NCBI RefSeq assembly: GCF_010726765.1
Contig: NZ_AP022601.1
Span: 992,001 to 1,056,000 of the forward strand
Direction: 5' to 3'
Length of the DNA: 64,000 bases
Origin: Mycobacterium gallinarum
GTDB lineage: Bacteria; Actinomycetota; Actinomycetes; Mycobacteriales; Mycobacteriaceae
Of this stretch, positions 1 through 8,724 are shown piece after piece. The position numbers and the translations under genes are program-made. Positions within the stretch are counted from its first letter, which is position 1, and each line of letters opens with the position of its first letter. The notes under the pieces are model-generated. The model saw only the letters and a program-made list of their open reading frames with translations, was not told the origin of the DNA and made no database searches.

Positions 1-2443
1 CCGCATCAGCCATGTCCTGCATGACTTGCGACACCGGGTTGTGGGTGGCGAAGTCGTGACCTGCGAACAAGGCGTCGAAAACTGGCTTGGTAATCAGATG
101 CTGAGATAGCATGCTGATCGCGTCGTCGCGACCGACGGAGTCATTTAGGTTGTCGCGCAAGCCTTTCAGGAACCGATCAAACTGTGCAGTAACCCGAGGG
201 TCGGTGTCGGGCGCGTCGAGGATGGCGTTGATGCGCGTGATCTGGGCGGTGGCGATATCAGCGACATCGGCGGCCCATTGATCCCAGTACACGCGGGTAC
301 CGACCTTGTCGACGATGCGGGTGTAGATGGCTTCTTGCCATTGCGACAGTGAGAACAAGGCCATCTGTGCCGGACCGGCGGCAAGAGTGGTGTCGGTGTC
401 TGGGTCGTCTGCCGTGGGACCGATGTGCGCGCCGAGGAGCCGGTTGCTGCCCTCTCCGCTCTTGGCGTTGCCGCCGGTATTGAGGGCGATGCTGTTGATC
501 ATTGCGTCGAATCGCTCGTCGTGGGAACGAAGCGCGTTGAGGACTTGCCAGACGACTTTGAATCGCACGTTGTCGGCCAGCGCGTCGGCGGGGTCGATGC
601 CGGAAGGCACAGCGACGGGCAGTATGACGTAGCCGTAGTCCTTGCCGGGAGACAGCCGCATGACCCGACCCACGGATTGCACGACGTCAACGATCGACTT
701 GCGGGGATGTAGGAACAGCACCGCATCCAGCGCTGGAACGTCAACACCTTCCGACAGGCAGCGGGCGTTGGTGAGGATGCGGCATTCGCCCTCGGCGACA
801 GGAGATTTGAGCCACGCGAGTTCGGCGTTGCGTTCCAGCGCGTTATAGGTGCCGTCAACGTGGTGAACGTCGCACACCAAGCCACGATTGGTCTCTTCAA
901 CCCGGTGGCCTTCGTTCTCCTGCGCATCGAGCGATTCTTGATATGCCTCCACGACGCGGGGGAATAGGCTGGCGACCTGTTTGGAAGTCGCGATGTCTTG
1001 TGCGAACGCGACCGCCCGCTGCATCGGCGGCTCATTCGGAGCGAAGCTAGGGGTGCCGTCAACGGTGGCGCCAGCGCGTTTAGCCAGTCCGTTCCAGCAG
1101 CCAACGATCCTCGATGCGTCATCCAGGGGCAGTTCGCCGAATGCGGCCATCTGCTGCTGCAAGGGTGCTTTCATCACTGCCTCATCGATGGTCAGCACCA
1201 GAACCTTGTAATCGGTAAGCAAGCCGTTCTCGACAGCGTCACCAAAAGTCAGGTTGTGGAACTCAGGGCCGTATCGCAGCTCGTCGTCCATCGACACCAG
1301 CTCCGCCGAATGCTGGCCGGCTTTGTCCTTGACGGAGTCGCTGTAGATACGTGGAGTGGCCGTCATGTACAGGCGGCGGTCGGCCTTCACGTAGTCGTTG
1401 TCGTGGATACGCACGAAGTTGGACTCATCCTCGCCCGCGAGCGTGATGCCGGTGGTGCGGTGGGCTTCGTCGCAGATCACCAGGTCGAAGTCATCCACGC
1501 CGAGGATCTGCGCCTCAGCCACAGTTGGCAGCGACTGGTAGGTGCTGAAGACGACCGTCAATCCTTTGGCGCGTTTGCGGTGGCTCATCTCGTCGGCGAG
1601 CTTCGTCGGGTTGGTAGTGACCGGAATGGGCACGTCGTGGATGTTGAAGTCCTCAGTGGAACGCAGCCGTCCGACTTTGGTGTCCGAGCACACCGCGAAG
1701 GCCCGCAAATCCAGTTCGCTTTGGGCGGTCCACTCCCGCAGCGACTGACTCAGCAGCGAGATTGATGGAACGAGGAATAACACTCGCGCGCTGCCTTCGG
1801 CATCGGCGGCCATGCGTTCAGCCAGTTTGAGTGCGGTGAAGGTCTTGCCGGTGCCGCAGGCCATGATCAGCTTGCCCCGGTCGTTGCCGATAGCGAACCC
1901 TTTCAAGACGGCCTCGATGGCATCCACCTGGTGAGGCCAGGGCTGCTTCTTTTCGGCGGTGGCCAGCTCGATGGTCAGGTGGCCCTGCGGCCAGGCGATA
2001 TCCCAGTCGATTGGCGACTCGGCAATATCGGCCATGTTGATGCGCTGCACCGGCGTGGTCTGGTCGTTGAGCGCGTCCTCGGCGTTCTTGCCCCACTTGT
2101 CAGTGGTGGAGATGATCACTCGGTTGGTGAACGGCTTCTTGCCCGACGCAGTAAAGAACGAGTCGATGTCGCCCTTGGACAGGGTGTGGGTCGGTTCGTA
2201 GAACTTGCACTGAATGGCGGTGTACTCACCACTGTCGCGTTCGCGGGCCACCAGGTCGACGCCGGTGTCAGTCTTGCCTTTGCGGTCGGGCCAGTCCATC
2301 CATCGCCACACCATGTCGTACTGCTGCGTCAGTGCTGGATCCAACTGGAAGTAGCGCACCATCAACTTCTCGAACAACGTCCCCCGGTCGACATTGGTCG
2401 GCGCTTGCCGCAACACATCGATCACATCGTTGATGGAAGCCAT
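1..2443 (-). CDS. Type ISP restriction-modification enzyme (LlaGI-like), 5' part, truncated by window edge
   Basis: One minus-strand frame appears to stay open from the ATG at 2443 to base 1 (at least 814 codons); the C-terminal methyltransferase and target-recognition parts lie outside. Residues about 20-100 are Mrr-like nuclease: GVD at 61-63 and QCK at 78-80 supply the D...QxK metal site. The ATPase follows: Walker A MACGTGKT near residue 195, DEAH near 325, and helicase motif VI SVGRVMR near 590. This nuclease-then-helicase order is that of single-polypeptide Type ISP enzymes, which recognise, methylate and cut foreign DNA by translocation. The start has AGAGGGG just upstream. The predicted nuclease gene at 2603 lies upstream on the same strand, suggesting one transcription unit. 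Completeness cannot be judged here. Confidence 0.85.
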   Translation of the reverse strand, partial: MASINDVIDVLRQAPTNVDRGTLFEKLMVRYFQLDPALTQQYDMVWRWMDWPDRKGKTDTGVDLVARERDSGEYTAIQCKFYEPTHTLSKGDIDSFFTASGKKPFTNRVIISTTDKWGKNAEDALNDQTTPVQRINMADIAESPIDWDIAWPQGHLTIELATAEKKQPWPHQVDAIEAVLKGFAIGNDRGKLIMACGTGKTFTALKLAERMAADAEGSARVLFLVPSISLLSQSLREWTAQSELDLRAFAVCSDTKVGRLRSTEDFNIHDVPIPVTTNPTKLADEMSHRKRAKGLTVVFSTYQSLPTVAEAQILGVDDFDLVICDEAHRTTGITLAGEDESNFVRIHDNDYVKADRRLYMTATPRIYSDSVKDKAGQHSAELVSMDDELRYGPEFHNLTFGDAVENGLLTDYKVLVLTIDEAVMKAPLQQQMAAFGELPLDDASRIVGCWNGLAKRAGATVDGTPSFAPNEPPMQRAVAFAQDIATSKQVASLFPRVVEAYQESLDAQENEGHRVEETNRGLVCDVHHVDGTYNALERNAELAWLKSPVAEGECRILTNARCLSEGVDVPALDAVLFLHPRKSIVDVVQSVGRVMRLSPGKDYGYVILPVAVPSGIDPADALADNVRFKVVWQVLNALRSHDERFDAMINSIALNTGGNAKSGEGSNRLLGAHIGPTADDPDTDTTLAAGPAQMALFSLSQWQEAIYTRIVDKVGTRVYWDQWAADVADIATAQITRINAILDAPDTDPRVTAQFDRFLKGLRDNLNDSVGRDDAISMLSQHLITKPVFDALFAGHDFATHNPVSQVMQDMADA

Positions 2444-2602
2444 CGTCGATCCCCTCTGAGAATTACGTCCCCCGACTTGGCAGAGTTAGAGAACTCAGCG
2501 TAGTCGGTCGGGCTTGTGACGCGGCGGCGTTTGCAGGGCTAGAGCGGTTTGCTGAGTGGTGCGGCGAAGTGGTAGACGCCCTGTGGCGGTTTAGGCTGGT
2601 GG

Positions 2603-3898
2603 CTATGACTGAATGTCCTCAAGTCTTGGCTCGTCCAGGGCGGCCAGGACCTCGTTAATCGCGTCGTGGACTTCCGCTGTTAATTGGCCCGTGCTGTCCC
2701 GAGCGACTGCGTCGGCGAGTTGCCAGGATCGCGTAACTTGGATGCTTGGGCGGATGTCGAAGTGGTCCATTGGTAGCTTGTTTGCCCACTCGTCGAGGCT
2801 CTCCATCTCGGCTTGAATAGCGTATTTGTGCTCGACTAGCCAGTGTCGAAACTCCGGGTCATTGACGTCTTCGCGTGGTCGGCGTCCAGCGCGGTGGTCA
2901 TGGAAGTCTTTGACCCATTGGCGCACGTATGCCGGACCAGGCACATGCCGTGCTGGATACCATCGTTGAGGGCCGCTCGCCCGCCAGTAGGCGAGGTAAA
3001 GATTGGCGTTTACTTGCCAGGCCGGGTTCTCGGTCAAGGCGATGAGGGCTTCCGCCCTCTCCGGATCGGAGTAGACACGTTTGTACTGGGGAGCGAGTTC
3101 GGCGGGCCACACACTGACGATGAGATTGTCGCCCTCGATGTAGAGGCTCACTCGGTCGAAGGCGACTACCTGGCTGGCCGGAAACTTGACTCCGGCATGA
3201 CCCAAGACATCGCGGACCTCAGCGGAGAACCCGGTCGCCTTCTCCAGGATGGTTCGGAGGCGGCGCAGACGTCTCCCTCGGTTGTCGCCGCAACGCTCGA
3301 GGTCGGTGTAGGGCAGCAGGTCACCGAAGTTCTCTTCCGCATTATTGAAGAAGTCGTTCATGACTTCTTTCTCGGCGGGACCGAGAACCCCTAGTTCCAC
3401 CAAATTCCACCAGCGGTCGAGGAGCTCCTGCCACCTGACAGGCACCCTGCGCTTCTTCTTGGGGGCGATCCCCTTGGTGTTGATGTCTAACGATTGCTGG
3501 TCACTGGCGTTGGCGTAGAGCTTGCTTTCGATCACGACCAAGAGACGTGAGCCGTACTCGATAACACCGTCGTATCGGGCCCTGCGTTCAGAGGCCAGAT
3601 TCGGCTCCTGCGTCTCCACAAGGTTCTCGTGAGGCCCGAGGAAGACGCTGACAAGCTCGGCGAGTTCCGGATCTTCAGCGTCGGGGTCTAGCGGCACCAG
3701 CTTTTCCGTTTGCATCGCGAAGCGCGGACGCGGCAGAGCTGACAGCGGATAACACTTGGCGAGGTCCAAGAACGCTGCATGCGCCAAAGGAACCAGCTTT
3801 AACACAATTAGGGCTGCTCGCGTTAGCTGGTCTTCGTGCTTGGCGTCGCGCTCATACGGACGAAAGATGCTCAGGTGATGCTCCACGTAACCCGACAC
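2603..3898 (-). CDS. predicted PD-(D/E)XK nuclease family protein, defence-island gene
   Basis: 431 aa, no signal peptide or membrane segment. Residues 105-128 carry a PD-(D/E)XK-type core: RYDGVIEYG (D110), a hydrophobic strand, then VVIESK (E124, K126), with Q134-Q135 just after. An N-terminal HEDQLTRAALIVL stretch resembles the helix that opens DUF4420/PDDEXK_4-like proteins. The remaining 290 residues are helical and charged, and I recognise no further domain. It lies 160 bp upstream of the Type ISP gene on the same strand, so it may be co-transcribed with it. A DNA-cleaving defence role is inference. The catalytic triad is seen; the exact family is not certain. Confidence 0.62.
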   Translation of the reverse strand: MSGYVEHHLSIFRPYERDAKHEDQLTRAALIVLKLVPLAHAAFLDLAKCYPLSALPRPRFAMQTEKLVPLDPDAEDPELAELVSVFLGPHENLVETQEPNLASERRARYDGVIEYGSRLLVVIESKLYANASDQQSLDINTKGIAPKKKRRVPVRWQELLDRWWNLVELGVLGPAEKEVMNDFFNNAEENFGDLLPYTDLERCGDNRGRRLRRLRTILEKATGFSAEVRDVLGHAGVKFPASQVVAFDRVSLYIEGDNLIVSVWPAELAPQYKRVYSDPERAEALIALTENPAWQVNANLYLAYWRASGPQRWYPARHVPGPAYVRQWVKDFHDHRAGRRPREDVNDPEFRHWLVEHKYAIQAEMESLDEWANKLPMDHFDIRPSIQVTRSWQLADAVARDSTGQLTAEVHDAINEVLAALDEPRLEDIQS

Positions 3899-3965
3899 TA
3901 GTGTCCGGAGTGGCTGTTAAATGGCTCGAACCGGCGCCACAAACTGCGAATCGGCGGAGTGATCA

Positions 3966-4658
3966 TTGCGAGTGAAACTGAACGAACTGTCTGAGCACGA
4001 GCTCGCTGAGGCGGTGCGAGAGTTCAACGCCAGGTACGGCGAGATGGAGCGGGTCCTATGGTGCCTTTCGGCGCACTCCCGTGCTGCGCTGCTCGACCAC
4101 GATAACGAGGCTCCCGCCGTCGAAGCACTCATATGGACCATCAAGAGCTGGTGGGGCGTTCAAGGCGTTCGCCGCGAAACCAAATCCGCGATGGCAAGAG
4201 CTCTCGTTACCTTGGAGTGGACACCCGAGCTGTTTGGGCCAGTCGACATGCCGCCAGCCGGCGCCGAAGAGTATGCAATCGACCTGGTCGCAACGGTCGT
4301 CCGACAAACCATTGCGATGGGCGTGCAGCGGCGCGAGTATTCCCTCGCCTCCAAGGTGCTCCACTGGCTTTTGCCATGGCGCATCCCTGTTTACGACAGT
4401 TTCGTTCGGTCGAGCCTCGGTATTCCAGAAGTCCGGGATCATCCCGAGGCTTACGCCCACATAGCGGGTGAGCTGGTCCGGGCCGCGCGAAACGTCACCG
4501 CCGCGAACCCGGCATGGGTCGGCTCGCTAGAGCCGCGCGCACCGTTCCGCGCCTTCGACAAATGCCTCTGGTGGTTCGGCGGGGGCAACGCCGCTACTGC
4601 GGTCGAGGTCAGAAGCCCTTGGAAAATAGTTGACGAGCTCGGCTTGGCGCGCTCGTGA
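3966..4658 (+). CDS. hypothetical protein, divergent from the nuclease gene
   Basis: 230 aa from a TTG start chosen because GGAG lies 6 nt upstream (3956-3959); a GTG at 3972 is the alternative. Mostly helical. A central SKVLHWLLPWRIPVYDSFVR stretch (about 137-156) has the SK...P...DS spacing seen in helix-hairpin-helix glycosylase-like folds, but there is no clear HhH-GPD signature, so I do not assign the fold. It is divergently transcribed from the predicted nuclease with 67 bp between starts, suggesting a shared control region and possibly a shared defence role. Confidence 0.55.
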   Translation: MRVKLNELSEHELAEAVREFNARYGEMERVLWCLSAHSRAALLDHDNEAPAVEALIWTIKSWWGVQGVRRETKSAMARALVTLEWTPELFGPVDMPPAGAEEYAIDLVATVVRQTIAMGVQRREYSLASKVLHWLLPWRIPVYDSFVRSSLGIPEVRDHPEAYAHIAGELVRAARNVTAANPAWVGSLEPRAPFRAFDKCLWWFGGGNAATAVEVRSPWKIVDELGLARS

Positions 4659-4965
4659 ACACAGGCGGCCCCTGCGGTTCGAGCGCGCAAGTGCGTACTT
4701 GAAGGGGCGGGGTGCCTCCAAAGTTGTAACGCGTTCACGGCCCCCGAGCCTTCTGGATCCTGTTTTCTACCCCCGCGAACTGCGCAAAAAAGCGCGTTTC
4801 CCCAGCGAAAAGTGAACACCGAGAACGGCGGTGGCGACGCGGAATTTCCGACATTAGCACTGGTGAACGATGTGTTCTGTTGTGACATTGGCGGCGGTTT
4901 GATTACTTGTGGAGTGAACGCCGGGCACATGTTCGCTAGGAGGTGTGTACCAGTAGGGAGGTCGG
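4659..4965. other. intergenic region, 307 bp, with GTGAAC repeats
   Basis: No credible gene. GTGAAC occurs four times (around 4655, 4812, 4863, 4914), and twice a GTTC follows within 5-11 nt, giving GAAC...GTTC pairs just before the HTH gene at 4966. These might be operator half-sites. GCGC-AAAAAA-GCGC at about 4782-4795 is a small hairpin. Confidence 0.3.
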
Positions 4966-5250
4966 GTGCCGAGGGTCTACGACGGTGCTGCGCGGGCGGC
5001 GCGCGATGCGCAGCTGCTGCGGCTCTACCTGGAGGGTCACAGCTACCGCGCCATCGCGGCGCAGCCCGGTCTGAGCCTTTCTCTGCGCGGTGTGGTGAAG
5101 GCGGTGCAGCGGCAGCTGGCCGCCGGGCTCCACCAAGACACCGTGGCGGCTGCCTTCGCTGCGGCGTACCAGGCTGCTTGCGACGGCGACGCACTCGGTG
5201 TACGGGCGCTGCGCCGCCTAGGGGCGAATGCTGGTCTGCCTGATCAGTAA
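4966..5250 (+). CDS. small HTH-like DNA-binding protein
   Basis: 94 aa. The GTG start is preceded by AGGGAGG at a proper distance. Residues 18-50 (LRLYLEGHSYRAIAAQPG followed by a polar recognition-like helix) look like a resolvase/sigma-type helix-turn-helix; the rest is alanine-rich helix. Its 3' end overlaps the convergent membrane protein gene by 7 bp. Function unknown; a regulator of the accessory region is plausible. GAAC/GTTC pairs upstream might be its operator. Confidence 0.5.
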   Translation: MPRVYDGAARAARDAQLLRLYLEGHSYRAIAAQPGLSLSLRGVVKAVQRQLAAGLHQDTVAAAFAAAYQAACDGDALGVRALRRLGANAGLPDQ

Positions 5251-5903
5251 CGACCCTGCAGATCTTGGCGCGCAACGTCGATGATCCGGTTGCACCGCCC
5301 AACCCAGGCGTCGAGATCGACATCAGCCGTGCCGGTCCCAATCTCTTGGACGGCGTTACTGAGCTGCCTCAGGGCCCGGTCATGTTCGGCCTTACGTTGA
5401 GACGCGTCGGTCCGCGACTCGAACTCTTCCGCTCGCCGCGTTCGTGCGAGTGTCCGTTCGGCGTTCTGCATCGTGGTCAAATGCACGGCGTGCGGACGAG
5501 TTAGGTCAGTTATGTGGGCGAGCATGTCATCGACAGCGTCTCGCACCGGTTCGGCTGCGTACGCCACGATGTCGCTGACGCCTTCCTCGTCGCCGAGCGC
5601 CTGCTTGAATCCGTACAGTTCAAGGGTCAGGCGCGCGCGCCAGGAGATGTAGTCGTCCTCTTCGCAGCCGGGCCGCTGCGCTATCTGCGCCTTGCGCTTG
5701 ACGCTGCGGCACGCGGAGATGAGCCTGCGCAACGCATCGCTTTTCGCCTGCCACACGCGGTCCTCGAAGTTCAAGGCTCGCTCATGCTGGCGGTCGTCCC
5801 GCCTCGTGGCCGCGTCGATGCGCTTGGTCCATATTGCGACAGTTGCGGTAGCAAGCACGGAGACGATGGGCACCACAACGGTCCCGAAAGTGGACCAGTC
5901 CAT
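5244..5903 (-). CDS. membrane-anchored coiled-coil hypothetical protein
   Basis: 219 aa. Residues 7-25 (GTVVVPIVSVLATATVAIW) form one N-terminal membrane segment. The remainder is a long, highly charged helical region rich in R, E, D and A, predicted cytoplasmic with coiled-coil character. No enzyme motif is seen. A single-pass anchor plus soluble coiled coil is common in accessory-region proteins, including phage exclusion factors, but nothing here proves such a role. Confidence 0.5.
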   Translation of the reverse strand: MDWSTFGTVVVPIVSVLATATVAIWTKRIDAATRRDDRQHERALNFEDRVWQAKSDALRRLISACRSVKRKAQIAQRPGCEEDDYISWRARLTLELYGFKQALGDEEGVSDIVAYAAEPVRDAVDDMLAHITDLTRPHAVHLTTMQNAERTLARTRRAEEFESRTDASQRKAEHDRALRQLSNAVQEIGTGTADVDLDAWVGRCNRIIDVARQDLQGRY

Positions 5904-5990
5904 GCGCCTGAGACTACGACGGATACATGGAATCCTTATGGGCGGCGTGCCGTCACGCGCGGGGCGGCTGATGCGGCAGCATTAGGGGGC

Positions 5991-6257
5991 ATGTGTGAAA
6001 CCCGAAAGGGCGTCGTCACGGTGCCTAACACGCTCGGCCCCCGCCGCAAGGCGCACGAAGCCACCGCGGCAGCCCTGAAGGATGCCGCCTCGCAGCTGGC
6101 CGACAACGAACAGCTCATCGCCGAGAGCGTGCGCCTCGACGGCACCGGGACGGCCCGTTGGAGTGAGGCGCACGAGGACTACGCCCTCATGGACTTTCCC
6201 TACACCTACACGGTGATGGTGCCGGGCTGCACTGGGTGGAGCAGGCCGGTCACGTAG
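5991..6257 (+). CDS. small hypothetical protein
   Basis: 88 aa if started at ATG 5991; a GTG at 6021 with GAAAGGG upstream would give 78 aa. The sequence has an alanine-rich helix (AHEATAAALKDAASQLADNEQ) and ends in an aromatic segment (DFPYTYTVMVPG). No known domain. It fits between two minus-strand genes and has coding-like GC3, but evidence is limited. Confidence 0.4.
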   Translation: MCETRKGVVTVPNTLGPRRKAHEATAAALKDAASQLADNEQLIAESVRLDGTGTARWSEAHEDYALMDFPYTYTVMVPGCTGWSRPVT

Positions 6258-6271
6258 CGGCACGGCGGCTG

Positions 6272-7000
6272 TCAGTGCTGAGTTAGCGGTACCGCGCGCA
6301 GTTGGCCTGCACGCAACTCTGTGGTCTCAGGTTCGCCCCAGTCGTCAAACCACCACCGCACTAAGTCTCGCTCCCAGCTAGGCACCACGTAGTCATCAGG
6401 CCAAGGGTCGTCGCCGTTGAGGAACTCACCAAAGCGCTGCAGGTAGCGGCAGCTCTCGTCCAGCCATTGGATCTGCTTCAGCGCTTGCACAAGGTCATGC
6501 TCGCTGACGGCGTCGAGCCGCGAATACTGTTGGGACCAGACGTCATCTCGGAAACTCAGCTCGCCGGGCCGCTTATTGCGCTTGCGCGGCTCGCCCGGCT
6601 TGCCGAGGCGCATGAAGGCCATCGCCCGGTTGGGCGGGGGAGAGTCGTTGTCCACCTTGGTGACATATAGCAGATGCGCCAACCTGTGGCGCACGTCGCC
6701 CGCCTGCAAGCATGCCGCCGACCACTCCTCATGGGGCCAGCGGATGTTGTAAATCTCAGCCACTCGCCGGATAGTCGCGGGCAGCTTGTCGGACTTGGCA
6801 GGCGGGCCTTCGCGGCCCACCGCGTGAAAGAACGCCCAGTTCACGTCGGACTTCAAGAGTTCCCACGCGCCCAGCACCTTGAGTGCGAATGCCTCGATCG
6901 AACTGGCGCTGGGCCACCATGCCTCCCGCCGGGCCTCATTGTCAGCAGCTACTCGCTGCTCCAGCTCGGCCAGCCGACGCCTTTGGTCGTCCTCACCCAT
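6272..7000 (-). CDS. hypothetical protein with HEPN-like R-x4-H motif
   Basis: 242 aa from ATG 7000 (start of MGEDDQRRRL). An upstream extension to 7081 is open but runs through an 11-bp tandem repeat and is unlikely coding. The N-terminus is a charged coiled coil (about 1-22), followed by a helical globular part with AFALKVLGAWELLKSDVNWA and a DVRHRLAHLLYV segment. R-H-R-L-A-H satisfies the R-x4-H signature of HEPN ribonucleases, but no other family evidence is visible. It lies directly outside attL of the 10-kb element. Confidence 0.5.
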   Translation of the reverse strand: MGEDDQRRRLAELEQRVAADNEARREAWWPSASSIEAFALKVLGAWELLKSDVNWAFFHAVGREGPPAKSDKLPATIRRVAEIYNIRWPHEEWSAACLQAGDVRHRLAHLLYVTKVDNDSPPPNRAMAFMRLGKPGEPRKRNKRPGELSFRDDVWSQQYSRLDAVSEHDLVQALKQIQWLDESCRYLQRFGEFLNGDDPWPDDYVVPSWERDLVRWWFDDWGEPETTELRAGQLRAVPLTQH

Positions 7001-7126
7001 GCGGCTCAGTATTGCGGGACGCCGCCACGCTTTTAGATAACGCCACGCCATAGCTAGGTATGTGGTGCGTATGTGGTGCAAGCTGCTGCACTCTCCGGTA
7101 AAAACCGGCTGCTACCTGCGTTAATG

Positions 7127-7151
7127 CTGGTGCGCGATACTGGGATTGAAC
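7127..7151. repeat. attL, left 25-bp attachment repeat
   Basis: Starts CTGGTGCGCGATACTGGGAT and is identical over 25 bp to 17129-17153. Here it is only the tRNA-Val 3' fragment, with no tRNA body beyond it. The hairpin CCGGT-AAAA-ACCGG just outside (7095-7108) would serve as a terminator for the uninterrupted tRNA. Confidence 0.9.
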
Positions 7152-7272
7152 TTGTATCCGTGCAACTTCTCCGGTGTGTGTCTGACCAGCTAAAGAAGGC
7201 CTTTGAACTGGCGACACGCTAAACAGTATCCCGTGCACTGGCGTACCCGCAAGTACCCTGCCGTGTACCCTC

Positions 7273-7294
7273 CTATTGCACGTTTATTGCACGG
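7273..7294. repeat. left integrase arm-type site (22-bp repeat)
   Basis: CTATTGCACGTTTATTGCAC and the next two bases recur exactly at 17063-17084. Each copy holds two TATTGCACG units 12 bp apart, the expected layout of tyrosine-integrase arm-binding sites. This copy ends 12 bp before the GTG start of int, so integrase binding could also repress its own promoter (inference). Confidence 0.65.
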
Positions 7295-7306
7295 ATGGGA
7301 GAAACA

Positions 7307-8443
7307 GTGACGCGCGACCGCCGCACGTTCGGCCGTCTACGCAAGCTGCCGTCCGGCCGCTACCAAGCCGCCTACATTGGCCCCGACGACCAACTCCACA
7401 CCGCGCCGCGCACCTTCAGCGCCAAAGTCGATGCCGAAGGCTGGCTCTCAGACAGGCGCAAGGAAATCGACCGAGAATTGTGGAACCCCGGCGCCGGCCA
7501 GGAGACTAAACGCAAACCCGACGCCCTTTTCAAGGACTACGCCCAAACCTGGGTTGAGACCCGCCGCGTCAAGGGACGGCCGCTGCGGCCCCGGACAAAG
7601 GAGCACTACACCAAACTGCTCGAAGGCCACATCTACCCGACGTTCGGTAAGAAACCGCTACGCACGATCACTCCGGAGATGGTGGACAAGTGGTACGCCA
7701 AAGCGGCGCCCGATACACCGACCACGAAGGCCCACGCCTACAGCCTCTTGCGGACTATTTTCGAGTCCGCCCGGACCAGTCGTCAGCGTCTCATCGACGT
7801 GAACCCGTGCATGATCGCCGGGGGCGGAAGCTCTGAGCGGAAGATCAAACCCAAACCGCTTAACGCCATCCAACTCGGGGCGCTTGTGGAGTCGATGCCC
7901 GACAGTTACCGGCTCATGGTGCTATTGGCAACGTGGGCGGCGATGCGTTTCGGTGAATTGGTTGAACTGCGTCGCAAAGACATCGACCTGGACGACGCCG
8001 TCGTGAACATCAGTCGCGCAGCGGTCCGGGTTGATGGGGGATGGGAAGTGGGAAAACCCAAGAGCGATGCGGGGATTCGTATCGTGACGATTCCACCCCA
8101 CATCATCCCCGCAGTCGAGCACCACCTGTCGAAATACGTTGACGCCAAACAAGACTCACTGCTGTTCCCGGCGAAGTCGGGTGGACACTTGCAGCCTTCA
8201 ACCCTGTACCGGCACTTCTACAAGGCCCGGGTCAAGGCTGGCCGACCGGACTTGCGTTGGCACGATCTGAGGCATTCGGGTGCCGTTTTCGCTGCGATGA
8301 CCGGAGCCACGCTCAAGGAACTGATGGACCGGCTGGGGCACAGCACCCCCGCCGCTGCACTGCGGTATCAACATTCAGCCGCGGGCCGAGACAAGCAAAT
8401 CGCCGCCGCCCTCTCGCGGCTTGCGGACGACACGCCGCTGTAG
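7307..8443 (+). CDS. int: tyrosine integrase
   Basis: 378 aa. GTG 7307 is chosen because GGGAG sits 5 nt upstream; ATG 7295 would extend it by four residues into the arm site. N-terminal arm-binding AP2-like region (about 1-60), SAM-like core-binding domain (about 65-160), C-terminal catalytic domain with first Arg in MRFGELVELR, HDLRHSG box, LGHS and Tyr in LRYQHS. It catalyses integration and excision between attP and the tRNA-Val attB. It sits inside attL, as expected for an integrase next to attP. No frameshift is seen; likely functional. Confidence 0.95.
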   Translation: MTRDRRTFGRLRKLPSGRYQAAYIGPDDQLHTAPRTFSAKVDAEGWLSDRRKEIDRELWNPGAGQETKRKPDALFKDYAQTWVETRRVKGRPLRPRTKEHYTKLLEGHIYPTFGKKPLRTITPEMVDKWYAKAAPDTPTTKAHAYSLLRTIFESARTSRQRLIDVNPCMIAGGGSSERKIKPKPLNAIQLGALVESMPDSYRLMVLLATWAAMRFGELVELRRKDIDLDDAVVNISRAAVRVDGGWEVGKPKSDAGIRIVTIPPHIIPAVEHHLSKYVDAKQDSLLFPAKSGGHLQPSTLYRHFYKARVKAGRPDLRWHDLRHSGAVFAAMTGATLKELMDRLGHSTPAAALRYQHSAAGRDKQIAAALSRLADDTPL

Positions 8444-8724
8444 CGAACCGCAGGGAACTCTGCGCCTGTCGTGCTAACTTGAAGGCACTGTTAGGAATCC
8501 GAAAAGGAGACCCGGCAGTCGGCATGGACACTCCGAAAGGGAGGACCTGCGAGGCCGCCAGTTCCGGCGGTTAGCCCGAGACGGGCTAGTGCGCGCGATG
8601 CGCATCTCAAGGGCCGCGCGACGCCAAAGGCCGTAGTCCCTGACTACATATGCCTTGGCGAGGAACGAAATGTCCATCAGCGGCAAATCAGGCTCGGTCC
8701 AAGGTAATTCCTTTGGAGCGAGCC
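8444..8724. other. int-xis intergenic region with hairpins
   Basis: No convincing gene; a 16-codon ORF at 8524-8574 is unsupported. A strong hairpin TAGCCCG-AGA-CGGGCTA lies at 8572-8588, preceded by CCGCC...GGCGG at about 8555-8570. These may terminate int transcription and/or lie in the leader of the early operon that begins with xis. Confidence 0.4.

Noticed and set aside
998..1765. 255-aa plus-strand ORF, and others on the plus strand at 1931-2503 and 2843-3394
   Set aside because: They lie antisense to the Type ISP and nuclease genes, whose motifs (DEAH, Walker A, D...ExK) are clear; they are GC-driven shadow frames with no domain.
7127..7210. A possible second tRNA-Val at the left end of the element
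   Set aside because: Only the 25-bp 3' end is present; D arm and anticodon arm are absent, so it is an attachment repeat, not a tRNA gene or pseudo-tRNA.
8524..8574. Small ORF of 16 codons between int and xis
   Set aside because: Too short, overlaps hairpins, and no homologous peptide is known to me.
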